Part shown: positions 35,399 through 44,140 of the stretch, one piece after another
Position numbering within the stretch: the first letter of the stretch is position 1
Layout: each line of letters opens with the position of its first letter
Origin: an uncultured Lachnospiraceae bacterium
Lineage (GTDB): Bacteria > Bacillota > Clostridia > Lachnospirales > Lachnospiraceae
DNA: 64,000 bases
Direction: 5' to 3'
Assembly (NCBI GenBank): GCA_900549995.1
Contig: URQQ01000007.1
Location: 37,766-101,765 of the forward strand
The notes under the pieces: generated by a model
Databases searched by the model: none
What the model was told of the DNA's origin: nothing
The model's input: the letters and a program-made list of their open reading frames with translations, nothing else
Translations under genes and position numbers: made by a program

Positions 35399-36361
35399 TT
35401 AGTATTCAACCTCTTCAAAACCATTTGCCGGATCTTCAAGCCATTTTTCTACGATTTCATCCGAGTTAAATTCACCGTTGCCTAAAACAGAAATGTTAGA
35501 TTGATACTCTTTATCATGAATCTCAGTGCTTCGATAAACATGCCCATTGAAGTAAACCAGATAGGCATACCAGCGATTATGTATATTTGAACTTTCATTT
35601 CCAGTATTGGGCGTTGCAAAAAGTAGTGTAGAAGTTGAGCCTTTTACACCGCCGCCATTTTTTCCGTTGGTGATATAATAAGGCTGCCAGAACAAGTCCT
35701 TCCCTTCGATATTTTCATTGAGAAAGTTAGGGTCTACCTTCAAAAATGTATCTTCACCACCATGTTCCTTTTGATAGTTAAGATAATACTTTGCATAGTC
35801 ATAACGCTGCTGCCACATGCCCGTAATTACTTTGTCATCAATAAGCTTCTTGATTGTCTGCTCATAATCTTTAATATATTCTTCTAGCGGCGTATACACA
35901 GTATCATTTGTTATCTTATATATTTCATTATTTTTGTCATCATACAGATACCTTACATGAATACCATTTTCAGCAATGTAAGTCAGACCATCAACACGAC
36001 GGGAATATCCGTACTTTGTTAGGTTTGCATTGGAATCTTCCGTTGCAGAAGTATCATACAAAGTGCTGTAAGAAGTGATTTTTGTAACTGTCCCATTGAC
36101 ACCAGCAAGTTTAGCAACTTCACTATAATTAACTTTTGAGTTTAATGACGTTGGGTTATTCTTAGCCAGCTGATCATTATACATATTTTGTGCCGCAGCT
36201 ACTGCCAGTCTGCATTCAGCAATTGCATCCTTTTCCTTCTGTTTATCAATATATCCGGTAAAGGACGGTACAGCAATTGAGGCCAGTATCCCCAGAATCA
36301 TAAGCACGACAAGCAGCTCTATCAGTGTAAATCCCTTGTTATTATCGAAATCTCTTTTCAT
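35399..36361 (-). CDS. Large-headed type IV pilin (minus strand, first gene)
   Basis: 320 residues from the ATG at 36361; the frame is open further upstream but the class III leader MKRDFDNNKG starts here, after GAGGTCC. The mature part begins FTLIELLVVLMILGILASIAVPSFTGYIDKQKEK with Glu at +5. The head is ~280 residues, and its last part (WQPYYITNGK, WYAYLVYFNGHVYRS) resembles the related segment of the next pilin, so the two heads are likely homologous. A palindrome and tandem-repeat array lies upstream. Pilins of this size are larger than most major pilins and may carry surface-exposed binding domains. Confidence 0.8.
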   Translation of the reverse strand: MKRDFDNNKGFTLIELLVVLMILGILASIAVPSFTGYIDKQKEKDAIAECRLAVAAAQNMYNDQLAKNNPTSLNSKVNYSEVAKLAGVNGTVTKITSYSTLYDTSATEDSNANLTKYGYSRRVDGLTYIAENGIHVRYLYDDKNNEIYKITNDTVYTPLEEYIKDYEQTIKKLIDDKVITGMWQQRYDYAKYYLNYQKEHGGEDTFLKVDPNFLNENIEGKDLFWQPYYITNGKNGGGVKGSTSTLLFATPNTGNESSNIHNRWYAYLVYFNGHVYRSTEIHDKEYQSNISVLGNGEFNSDEIVEKWLEDPANGFEEVEY

Positions 36362-36514
36362 AAAGAGGACCTCATTTCTATTATAAGTGTATGTATCCTG
36401 TGGAAAATAGTGTGCCCGCAGGTACAAGCGAGGTTGGTTTTTATCTATTCTCATTTTAGTATACGCAAGGGGAAAAAGCAATAAATAAAGGGTAAATGAC
36501 ATGTGGGTATTGAT

Positions 36515-36582
36515 GAATGAAGGTGAATGAAAGTGAATGAAAGTGAATATTCACTTTCCATTCAGTGATAAATGTGAATATT
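36515..36582. repeat. 10-bp tandem repeat plus 20-bp palindrome
   Basis: Three near-identical 10-bp units (GAATGAAGGT at 36515, GAATGAAAGT at 36525 and 36535) run into a perfect 20-bp palindrome GAAAGTGAATATTCACTTTC (36539-36558). Past one extra base, outer arms TGAAT/ATTCA also pair. A further GTGAATATT copy lies at 36574-36582, 30 bp after the first, so repeats keep a helical-turn phase. The array lies in the 325-bp gap between the divergent pilin operon and leuC, and looks like a multi-site operator. Confidence 0.75.
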
Positions 36583-36621
36583 GCAGCGTATTGATGCATC
36601 TTACCGTGTTTTTATTCTTTC

Positions 36622-36651
36622 TTGCTTTACTTTAGTAATGTATGCTAAAAT
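36622..36651 (+). promoter_or_regulatory. leuCD promoter
   Basis: TTGCTT (36622-36627), 18-bp spacer, TAAAAT (36646-36651), 35 bp before the leuC start. The rest of the 36362-36621 gap holds the repeat array and a possible TATAAT box on the minus strand (36385-36380) near the pilin start. Confidence 0.5.
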
Positions 36652-36686
36652 AGCAGACAGGAATAATGAAAAAGGAGGTCGTTTCA

Positions 36687-37961
36687 ATGGGAATGACAAT
36701 GACGCAGAAAATTCTTGCTGCACATGCAGGGCTTGACGAAGTGACAGCGGGTCAGCTGATCGAAGCGAAGCTTGATGTGGTCATGGCCAATGATATTACG
36801 GGACCTATGGCCGTGCCTGTATTTTACCAGATGGCGGAGAATGTATTTGACAAAGATAAGGTTGTGCTGGTGCCAGACCATTTCACACCGAATAAAGATA
36901 TTAAATCAGCAGAGAATTCAAAATCGATCCGTGAGTTTGCGAAGAAACAGGGATTAACGCACTATTATGAGATCGGACAGATGGGAATTGAACACGCGAT
37001 ACTTCCGGAGAAGGGAATTGTCGTGGCAGGTGAGTGTATCATCGGCGCAGATTCACATACGTGTACTTATGGCGCGCTTGGAGCATTTTCAACTGGTGTC
37101 GGGACAACGGATATTGCGACAGGGATGGCGATGGGTGAACTGTGGTTTAAAGTGCCGAGTGCAGTGAAATTTGTTCTGACAGGCAAACCATCACCGTTTG
37201 TAAGCGGTAAGGATATCATTTTACATATTATCGGCAAGATTGGTGTTGACGGAGCGCTTTATAAATCCATGGAGTTTGTGGGAGACGGCATTGCGAATCT
37301 TACGATGGATGACCGTTTTACAATGGCGAACATGGCAATCGAGGCGGGTGCGAAGAATGGTATCTTCATGGTAGATGAGCAGGCTGAAGCGTATATTAAA
37401 GAACATTCAGAGAAATCTTACAATGTCTATGAGGCAGATGAAGATGCCCAGTATGATGAAGTGATCGAGATTAACCTTGCTGAAGTAAGGCCGACAGTTG
37501 CATTCCCGCATCTTCCGGGAAATGCGAAGACCATTGATGAAGTGGAAGCGATGGAGCCGATCAAGATTGATCAGGTTGTGATCGGATCCTGTACGAATGG
37601 ACGTATGGAAGATTTGAGAAGGGCAGCAGCGGTTCTGAAAGGACATACAGTGCATCCGGATGTGCGTGTAATTGTACTTCCGGCAACACAGAAGATTTAT
37701 AAAGAATGTATCAAAGAAGGAATTGTAGATATTTTTATCGATGCAGGATGTGCGTTCTCGACGCCAAGCTGCGGCCCTTGTATGGGCGGACACATGGGTG
37801 TTCTTGCAGCGGGAGAGAAATGTGTATCTACGACGAACCGTAACTTTGTCGGAAGAATGGGTCACGTAGATTCACTGATTTATCTTGCATCACCTGAAGT
37901 TGCGGCAGCAAGCGCAATTGCAGGTTGTATTGCGAATCCAGAGAAAGTAGGTGACAGATAA
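36687..37961 (+). CDS. leuC: 3-isopropylmalate dehydratase large subunit
   Basis: 424 residues from ATG 36687; AAGGAGG at 36671 lies inside the longer frame and decides the start. It is the short, archaeal-type LeuC (homoaconitase-like), encoded separately from LeuD. The 4Fe-4S ligands are visible in GSCTNGRMEDL and in CAFSTPSCGPCMGG. HTCTYGALGAFSTGVGTTD and other aconitase motifs are intact. The enzyme isomerises 2- to 3-isopropylmalate in leucine synthesis. Its TAATG stop/start overlap with leuD shows translational coupling. leuA and leuB are not in this window. Confidence 0.95.
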   Translation: MGMTMTQKILAAHAGLDEVTAGQLIEAKLDVVMANDITGPMAVPVFYQMAENVFDKDKVVLVPDHFTPNKDIKSAENSKSIREFAKKQGLTHYYEIGQMGIEHAILPEKGIVVAGECIIGADSHTCTYGALGAFSTGVGTTDIATGMAMGELWFKVPSAVKFVLTGKPSPFVSGKDIILHIIGKIGVDGALYKSMEFVGDGIANLTMDDRFTMANMAIEAGAKNGIFMVDEQAEAYIKEHSEKSYNVYEADEDAQYDEVIEINLAEVRPTVAFPHLPGNAKTIDEVEAMEPIKIDQVVIGSCTNGRMEDLRRAAAVLKGHTVHPDVRVIVLPATQKIYKECIKEGIVDIFIDAGCAFSTPSCGPCMGGHMGVLAAGEKCVSTTNRNFVGRMGHVDSLIYLASPEVAAASAIAGCIANPEKVGDR

Positions 37962-38452
37962 TGCAGGCAAAAGGACATGTATTTAAATATGGAGATAACG
38001 TAGATACGGATGTTATCATTCCGGCACGTTATCTGAACTCTTTCGATCCGCAGGAGCTGGCAAGCCACGCGATGGTGGATATTGATCCTGAATTTGCAGG
38101 GAAAGTAAAGAAAGGGGATCTGATTGTAGCGAATAAGAATTTCGGCTGCGGATCTTCAAGAGAGCACGCACCGCTCTGCCTGAAAGCGGCGGGGGTAAGC
38201 TGCGTGATCGCAGAGACATTTGCCAGAATATTCTACCGCAATGCAATTAATATCGGACTTCCGATCATCGAATGTCCGGAGGCAGCGAAAGCGATTGAGG
38301 CAGGAGATGAAGTCGAAGTTGATTTCGATTCCGGCACAATCTATGACAGGACAAAGGGAACACAATATCAGGGACAGCCATTCCCGGAATTTATGCAGAA
38401 GCTGATTCAGGCTGGAGGTCTTGTGAATTATACGAACAATAAAGCAAAATAA
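37961..38452 (+). CDS. leuD: 3-isopropylmalate dehydratase small subunit
   Basis: 163 residues with the swivelling-domain hallmarks of LeuD: YGDNVDTDVIIPARYLNS and NFGCGSSREHAPLCLKAAGV. It forms the heterodimer with LeuC. The start overlaps the leuC stop by 1 nt. A stem with a UUCG tetraloop and T run follows 6 bp after the stop. Confidence 0.95.
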   Translation: MQAKGHVFKYGDNVDTDVIIPARYLNSFDPQELASHAMVDIDPEFAGKVKKGDLIVANKNFGCGSSREHAPLCLKAAGVSCVIAETFARIFYRNAINIGLPIIECPEAAKAIEAGDEVEVDFDSGTIYDRTKGTQYQGQPFPEFMQKLIQAGGLVNYTNNKAK

Positions 38453-38458
38453 TGGCGG

Positions 38459-38487
38459 CCGCTCTTTCTTCGGAGAGAGCGGTTTTT
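38459..38487 (+). terminator. leuCD terminator
   Basis: Ten-pair stem CCGCTCTTTC / GAGAGAGCGG closed by a TTCG tetraloop, then five T. A classic intrinsic terminator. Confidence 0.9.
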
Positions 38488-38721
38488 ATGATATATGCGA
38501 GGGAATGTGCCTTGGCATATTTCTTTTTATTGCCCGCAATATTCATAGCTTAATGCAAAATTCAGGAAATCTTAAGAAAATCACCTCACTTTTTTTGTAA
38601 ATATCTGCTATTCTGTCAGGTGACACCAGAGCATGTATGACAGCATACTCTAAAGTGGAGCGTGTGTTGGCGGAAATAAGTGCGCCGTACGTTCCCAGGC
38701 ATAGAGAAGGAGAGACGTGAT

Positions 38722-40749
38722 ATGAAATGGCAAATCAATGCGGCTGAGGAGAAGCTTCAAAAACTGAGGATGGCGAAGCGGGCGTTAGAGGCATGGTGTA
38801 TGGTGATGGTCCTGATTATGGACCGTGGAATTATTACGGCAGACAGACTGTCCAAACATATAGACCTGACGGGCGGGGCCAGGATTACAGCGGCGAAATT
38901 ATCGGCATCGGTGCTGACAGATGGGATTGTTCCGTTAGTTCTGTTTATCATATTTTTTACGTTTTACTGGCAGATCGCCAAGATCCCTTTTGAGAAATGC
39001 GCATGGACCCACATTGTGGCGGCACTGTTTTCAGCTTTTGTGCTGGTTGGCTACAGCTTTGCAAAGACGCAGGGGCTTGATCTGATTGTGGCAGATCAGG
39101 CACAGATGATAAAATCGGTGATTGAATTCATCGGTTATTATGGTATGTTTCACCCGTGTATCAAACTGCTTTATATGGGAATGGAACAAAAACATTTGTT
39201 TGTAAGAAAAAGATCTAAATGGAAGTACGTGGATTTTCTTCTGGAGAAGCATCCGTTTCTCAGTGCGTTTCTCATCATTATTGTCGCATGGCTTCCGTAT
39301 CTGATTGGTTACTATCCGGGGATTTTTATGGGAGACACCGGAGCACAGATCAGTCAGTTTTTTCAGCTTCCGAATGGAACATCCAGTTATCTGAATCTGA
39401 TATCCTCCTCGCAGCTGATCAACAATCATCACCCGGTGCTTCACACTGTGTTGATGGGCGGCTGTGTAAAAATTGGGAGAACATTGTTCGGCTCTGATAA
39501 TCTGGGAATTTTCATGTATACGCTGTTTCAGTATTTCTGCTGTGCGGGGGCTATCTCTTATGGGATCAGTTACCTGAGGAAGATGCGGCTGCCTTACTGG
39601 GCACAGGGCGGAATGATTTTTTTTGCGGCAGTGTACCCTGTATTTCCAAGGTATGCAGTGCTCCTGAGCAAGGATACATTGTTCTCCAGCGTTTTTCTGA
39701 TCTATGTGATTCTTCTCGTGGATCTGGTGAGAAATCCCTGGAGTATCTCGGGAAACCGGAAAAGACAGGCTGCGTGGATAGGCGTCATGATTTTGATGAT
39801 GATGCTGAGGCAGAATGGCATTTATGCCGTTTTATTCTCCGTGCCGGTATTTTTACTGTACATAAAGAAGAAAAAGTATCTGATCTGTATGATACGTATT
39901 TTTGCGGTGTCGGTGGGAGTTTATCTGCTTTACACGAATGTATTATTTCCGGCACTCTCGATCACTCCGGGAAGCAGGCGGGAGATGCTTTCTGTTCCTT
40001 TTCAGCAGACAGCCAGGTACGTGAAAGACCATCAGGAGGAAGTGACAGAAAAAGAGAAAGAGGCAATCAGTGCAGTACTCGATTATGACCGTCTCGCCAC
40101 GCTGTATGATCCAAATATCTCGGATCCGGTGAAGAAGACATTCAATGAAGACGCGACGAATAAAGAACTGAACCGGTATTTTAAGACATGGTTTCAGATG
40201 TTTTTTAAACATCCGGGGACTTATATACAGGCGACGCTTGGCAATTACTACGGTTATTTTTACATGGGTGAGGATGCGACGGACCGGAGGGTGCGGTATT
40301 ATCAGAATTTCAGCCAGAAATGCATGAATCAGAGAATCAACAAGAAGGGATTTGACTTTTACTATCCCGGACAGACGGAAAATGTGAGGGGATGGCTGGA
40401 AATGTATTCGGAGGCCGTGATTCACATGCCGATACTTTCGATTTTCCAGGCATCGGCATTTTACACCTGGGCCGTGATTCTGTGTGTTGTATTTTTGATC
40501 TGGAAAAAGAGATACCGGGGACTGATTGTATTTTTACCAGCGCTTAGTGTTGTCCTTGTATGTATGGTCTCTCCTGTAAATGGAACGATTTATTTTCGGT
40601 ATATGCTGGCATTGATGTATACGATGCCGGTACTTCTCGGATATACGGTAAAGACGGAGGGTGGTTCTTTGGGGCGTTCTAAAACGGGTTCTGGGCCAGA
40701 GAAAGGAAAAGATCCGGATTCCAGAATTCTCAAATTGCTTCACCTGTAG
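38722..40749 (+). CDS. DUF6020 family polytopic membrane protein
   Basis: 675 residues from ATG 38722 after GAAGGAGAG; the frame opens 14 codons earlier without a site. About 12-13 hydrophobic segments are visible. The central motif YYPGIFMGDTGAQISQFF and the following NNHHPVLHT are the signature of DUF6020, a family with a GT-C glycosyltransferase-like layout common in Lachnospiraceae. A DTGAQ acidic loop after a helix pair may be catalytic as in GT-C enzymes (inference). The outer loop with KETFNEDATNKELNRYF between late helices is large. Function is not established; a surface-glycan or lipid modification role is a guess. Confidence 0.75.
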   Translation: MKWQINAAEEKLQKLRMAKRALEAWCMVMVLIMDRGIITADRLSKHIDLTGGARITAAKLSASVLTDGIVPLVLFIIFFTFYWQIAKIPFEKCAWTHIVAALFSAFVLVGYSFAKTQGLDLIVADQAQMIKSVIEFIGYYGMFHPCIKLLYMGMEQKHLFVRKRSKWKYVDFLLEKHPFLSAFLIIIVAWLPYLIGYYPGIFMGDTGAQISQFFQLPNGTSSYLNLISSSQLINNHHPVLHTVLMGGCVKIGRTLFGSDNLGIFMYTLFQYFCCAGAISYGISYLRKMRLPYWAQGGMIFFAAVYPVFPRYAVLLSKDTLFSSVFLIYVILLVDLVRNPWSISGNRKRQAAWIGVMILMMMLRQNGIYAVLFSVPVFLLYIKKKKYLICMIRIFAVSVGVYLLYTNVLFPALSITPGSRREMLSVPFQQTARYVKDHQEEVTEKEKEAISAVLDYDRLATLYDPNISDPVKKTFNEDATNKELNRYFKTWFQMFFKHPGTYIQATLGNYYGYFYMGEDATDRRVRYYQNFSQKCMNQRINKKGFDFYYPGQTENVRGWLEMYSEAVIHMPILSIFQASAFYTWAVILCVVFLIWKKRYRGLIVFLPALSVVLVCMVSPVNGTIYFRYMLALMYTMPVLLGYTVKTEGGSLGRSKTGSGPEKGKDPDSRILKLLHL

Positions 40750-40763
40750 GGATATGGTACAAT
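40735..40763 (+). promoter_or_regulatory. Promoter of the NhaC-like gene
   Basis: TTGCTT (40735-40740), 17-bp spacer, TACAAT (40758-40763), the -35 box lying inside the last codons of the DUF6020 gene. Confidence 0.6.
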
Positions 40764-40853
40764 AGCGGTGAACGCAGGTTTCCGAGAGGGTTTGGAGCGT
40801 GTGCGGCGAACGCAGATACAAAAGAGAATTGGGTAAGAGAGAGAGGAAAAAGT

Positions 40854-42170
40854 ATGGGCAATGAGAATCAAAAAGGAAGAGCATCGGCGCTTTTGCCGAT
40901 TGGAGTATTTCTTGTGTTCTTCCTCGGAGCAGGAGTAATTACGGGAGACTTTTATGCGATGCCGGCGATTGTCGGATTTTTAATTGCATTATTCGTAGCA
41001 TTTCTGCAGAACAGGGAAAAGACATTCAGTGAGAAAATTCATATTATAGCATCCGGAGTGGGCGATGAGAATATCATCACCATGTGTCTGATCTTCCTTT
41101 GTGCGGGAGCATTTTCAGGAGCAGTGAAGGCGGCGGGAGGAGTGGAAAGTACGGTCAACTTTGGGTTATCAGTACTGCCTTCCCAGGTGGCAGTGGTTGG
41201 TCTGTTCGTGATCGGATGTTTTATCTCTATTTCGATGGGAACTTCGATGGGAACGATTGCAGCACTTGCGCCGATCGCAGTCGGAATCAGTGAGAAGACG
41301 GGCTATGCTCTTGCAATCTGTATCGGCGCAGTTGTGTGCGGAGCGATGTTTGGCGATAACCTGTCCATGATTTCGGATACGACGATCGCGGCGGTGAAGA
41401 CACAGGGCTGTGAGATGAAGGACAAGTTTAAGGCGAACTTTTTCATTGTGCTTCCGGCGGCGATTGTGACGATTGTGATTTTCCTGATCATCACAAGGAA
41501 CGGAACGTTCCATCTGGAAGATGAATTATATTATAACCTGCTGAAAGTGCTTCCATATATTCTGGTACTGATTGGGGCACTGATCGGAATCAATGTATTT
41601 CTTGTCCTGATCGGAGGAACTGTTGTTTCTCTTATCATCGGAGTGGCTACCGGAAGTATTGCTCTGAACGGAATGTTTACTGCAGTTGGAGATGGTGTGA
41701 CCGGAATGTATGACATCACGGTGATCTCAATTATTGTGGCATGTATCGTATCTCTGGTCAGGGAATACGGGGGAATCCAGTTTATCCTGAACCAGATTAA
41801 AACACATATCAGAGGGGCAAAGGGCGGTGAGCTTGGAATTGCGGGACTGTCTCTGCTTGTAGATATGTGTACGGCGAACAACACAGTTGCCATTGTGATG
41901 GCAGGCCCCATTGCGAAAGAGATCAGTGAGGAGTTTGATATCTCGCCAAAGAGATCCGCTTCCCTTCTGGATATCTTTACTTCCGTAGGGCAGGGAATGA
42001 TCCCGTATGGTGCTCAGCTTCTGTCGGCGGCGAGCCTTACCAAGCTGACACCGTTTGAGATTATGCCGTATCTGTTCTATCCGATGTTGATGGCAGTGTG
42101 CGGATTGATCTTTATATTGTTCAGAAAAAGAACAGAGAAAAATTATGATGTAAATGAGGAAATCAATTAA
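40854..42170 (+). CDS. NhaC family Na+/H+ antiporter-like transporter
   Basis: 438 residues with about 11 membrane segments. The blocks SISMGTSMGTIAALAPIAVG, GAMFGDNLSMISDTTIA and DMCTANNTVAIVMAGPIAKE are typical of the NhaC subfamily of the ion-transporter superfamily. The role would be exchange of Na+ for H+, although some NhaC relatives exchange malate/lactate or other organic ions. The gene is single, with a promoter inside the preceding gene and no partner downstream. Confidence 0.85.
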   Translation: MGNENQKGRASALLPIGVFLVFFLGAGVITGDFYAMPAIVGFLIALFVAFLQNREKTFSEKIHIIASGVGDENIITMCLIFLCAGAFSGAVKAAGGVESTVNFGLSVLPSQVAVVGLFVIGCFISISMGTSMGTIAALAPIAVGISEKTGYALAICIGAVVCGAMFGDNLSMISDTTIAAVKTQGCEMKDKFKANFFIVLPAAIVTIVIFLIITRNGTFHLEDELYYNLLKVLPYILVLIGALIGINVFLVLIGGTVVSLIIGVATGSIALNGMFTAVGDGVTGMYDITVISIIVACIVSLVREYGGIQFILNQIKTHIRGAKGGELGIAGLSLLVDMCTANNTVAIVMAGPIAKEISEEFDISPKRSASLLDIFTSVGQGMIPYGAQLLSAASLTKLTPFEIMPYLFYPMLMAVCGLIFILFRKRTEKNYDVNEEIN

Positions 42171-42273
42171 CAGGATTTGTCAAGGATCGTGTCGTAGAAT
42201 ATAGACCGCGACTATACGAACCAAATAATAAATAATTGCTGCATAAAACACCAGTGAACGGCGGGCAACGGCG

Positions 42274-42302
42274 TTGACGCTCTTACTTAAAATGGGTATA
42301 AT
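42274..42302 (+). promoter_or_regulatory. Promoter of the MNT/HEPN pair
   Basis: TTGACG (42274-42279), 17-bp spacer, perfect TATAAT (42297-42302), 24 bp before the first start codon. Confidence 0.75.
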
Positions 42303-42325
42303 AAATAATAGAAGGGAGGCCGCCT

Positions 42326-42652
42326 ATGGATGAAAAAATTTTAATGGAGTTGGTGGATGGAATCCTTGGAATTATGAAGAACAGAGTGATCAGCATTATT
42401 TTATATGGTTCTATGGCCAGAGGAACAAACACGGAGGAGTCGGATGTTGATGTGGCCATTTTGATGCAGGGAAATCTGGATAAAGAGACAGAGGAAAAAT
42501 TATCCGATTTTATCGTGGATATGAATCTGGAATATGATAAGGTCTTTTCGGTGATAGACATTGATTATGATATGTTCTGCAAGTGGCAGAAGGTGACGCC
42601 TTTTTATCAGAATGTAACAGAGGAAGGAGTCGTATTATGGAAGGCAGCATAA
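42326..42652 (+). CDS. MNT-domain nucleotidyltransferase antitoxin (MntA-like)
   Basis: 108 residues with the minimal nucleotidyltransferase motif: LYGSMARGTNTEESDVDVAI, that is GS followed by DxD at the usual distance. In MntA/HepT modules the protein adds AMP groups to the HEPN toxin and so neutralises it. Its 3' end overlaps the HEPN gene by 16 bp, the typical bicistronic arrangement. ATG 42326 follows GAAGGGAGG. A strong single promoter lies just upstream, so the pair is an independent unit. Confidence 0.85.
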   Translation: MDEKILMELVDGILGIMKNRVISIILYGSMARGTNTEESDVDVAILMQGNLDKETEEKLSDFIVDMNLEYDKVFSVIDIDYDMFCKWQKVTPFYQNVTEEGVVLWKAA

Positions 42653-43041
42653 AAGATCTGTCAAAATACCGCTTTGAGAGTGCAGGGGAAGATTTGGAGT
42701 GTGCACGTGTGCTGTTGGAGGATAAAAAATTCAAGGCGTCTGTTAACCGTTCATACTATGCAATCTTTCATGCGCTGCGATCTGTGAGTGCACTAGACCA
42801 GTTTGATTCCAGCAAGCATTCTGGAGTGATTGCTTATTTTAACCGCACGTATATAAAGAATGGAGTTTTTGACAAAGGTGTATCAAAGATGGTTGATACA
42901 GCCTTCCGTCTGAGGGAAAAAGCTGATTATCAGGATTTTGTAGTGATATCAAGAGAGCAGGCACAAGAGCAGTTGGAGAAAGCAGAAACTATCATAAATA
43001 TTCTAAAACCTTATTTGATGGAAAAATGGGAAGAGAAATAA
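42637..43041 (+). CDS. HEPN-domain toxin-like protein (HepT-like)
   Basis: 134 residues from ATG 42637; an earlier in-frame ATG (42583) lies inside the antitoxin gene. The C-terminal-type HEPN motif NRSYYAIFHALRS supplies Arg and His at R-x6-H spacing, the RNase-associated pair of HEPN folds. The rest is all-helical. HepT proteins cleave RNA or tRNA until AMPylated by their MNT partner. The R-x4-6-H spacing and the lack of the Tyr target seen in some HepT proteins leave the exact type VII class open; a housekeeping HEPN role cannot be excluded. Confidence 0.75.
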   Translation: MEGSIKDLSKYRFESAGEDLECARVLLEDKKFKASVNRSYYAIFHALRSVSALDQFDSSKHSGVIAYFNRTYIKNGVFDKGVSKMVDTAFRLREKADYQDFVVISREQAQEQLEKAETIINILKPYLMEKWEEK

Positions 43042-43384
43042 TTCTATGGGCATGAAAGTGTTGCCGCTGATTGGTGACACACTGACAGCTTAATTATAGT
43101 ATGAGGCACTGTATATCTTTAGGTTAAAGGTACAGTGCTTCATTTTTTATCCCTGATATAATTAAGTGAATTGAAATGAGAGGTTTTATTTCCTGAATGA
43201 AGTGTATATTGAATGATTTCGCAATTGTTTTTAAAAGTGTGGAAGATGCTTATTCGCTCGCTGAGTCCAGCCGGAGGCGTATGTCAAAAATAACAAAATT
43301 CCAACCGGATCTTACATCCGCAGGCATCGATGAAATCAGAGATACCTGATATCCTTGAAGCAGAAAGAGAAGGAGGATGGGACA
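43042..43384. other. Intergenic region before the Bce-like operon
   Basis: 343 bp. A terminator-like hairpin lies at 43103-43147 (stem 43103-43113 with 43131-43141, followed by T-rich sequence) and probably ends the MNT/HEPN unit. The stretch 43150-43380 has no confident ORF or promoter; two CCGGA-type blocks (near 43272 and 43303) flank AT-rich DNA. Confidence 0.55.
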
Positions 43385-44140
43385 ATGTTGGAAGTCAGTC
43401 ATTTATACAAATCATATCAGACGGGGAAGAATGTATACCCGGTATTAAAGGATGTATCATTTGAGATCAAAAAGGGAGAATTTACAGCGGTGATGGGACA
43501 ATCCGGGTCGGGAAAGACAACGCTTTTAAACTGCATCTCCTGTTTTATTCCGTTCGAGAAGGGGGAAGTAAAGCTTGGAGGACAGAATATCCGTACGCTG
43601 AATGAAGCGGAATTATCGTTGGTGAGAAACCAGAAGCTTGGATTTGTGTTTCAGGATTTTATGCTGTTTGACGGCCTTACGGTATTTGAAAATATCTGTG
43701 TTCCTCAGATTATCAAGGGAGGCAAGGTGCTTCAGATGGAGAACCGGGCGAAGAAGCTCTGCAGTCTTTTTGGAATTGAGAAGATTATGAAGAAATATCC
43801 GGCAGAGATTTCCGGAGGGGAAAAACAGCGCACGGCAGTAGCGAGAGCGTTGATGAATGATCCGTCGGTGCTGCTTGCGGATGAGCCGACCGGGAACCTT
43901 GACAGCAAGTCATGCAAAGCGGTCATCGATGCATTCCTGAAGGCAAGAGAGGAACTGCAGGCAACCATTTTCATGGTGACCCATGACAGCTATGTGGCAA
44001 GCTTTTGCGACCGGGTTATTGTCCTGAAAGATGGCCGGATCTACAGGGAGGTTGTGAAGGAAGGCAGCCGGAAAGCATTTATGGATGAACTTCTGGAAGT
44101 GATCAGAGAAGTAGGAGGCGATCAAAATGACGATGAATAA
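43385..44140 (+). CDS. ABC transporter ATP-binding protein, BceA/MacB-like
   Basis: 251 residues from ATG 43385 (AAGGAGG upstream); the frame opens ten codons earlier. Walker A GQSGSGKTT, signature ISGGEKQR, Walker B VLLADEPTGNLD and the His-loop VTHD are intact. This size and the LDSKS motif are typical of the ATPases of Bce-type antimicrobial-peptide resistance transporters and of LolD/MacB relatives. It overlaps the permease gene by 14 bp. A two-component system follows in the same operon, which supports a peptide-sensing or resistance role. Confidence 0.88.
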   Translation: MLEVSHLYKSYQTGKNVYPVLKDVSFEIKKGEFTAVMGQSGSGKTTLLNCISCFIPFEKGEVKLGGQNIRTLNEAELSLVRNQKLGFVFQDFMLFDGLTVFENICVPQIIKGGKVLQMENRAKKLCSLFGIEKIMKKYPAEISGGEKQRTAVARALMNDPSVLLADEPTGNLDSKSCKAVIDAFLKAREELQATIFMVTHDSYVASFCDRVIVLKDGRIYREVVKEGSRKAFMDELLEVIREVGGDQNDDE

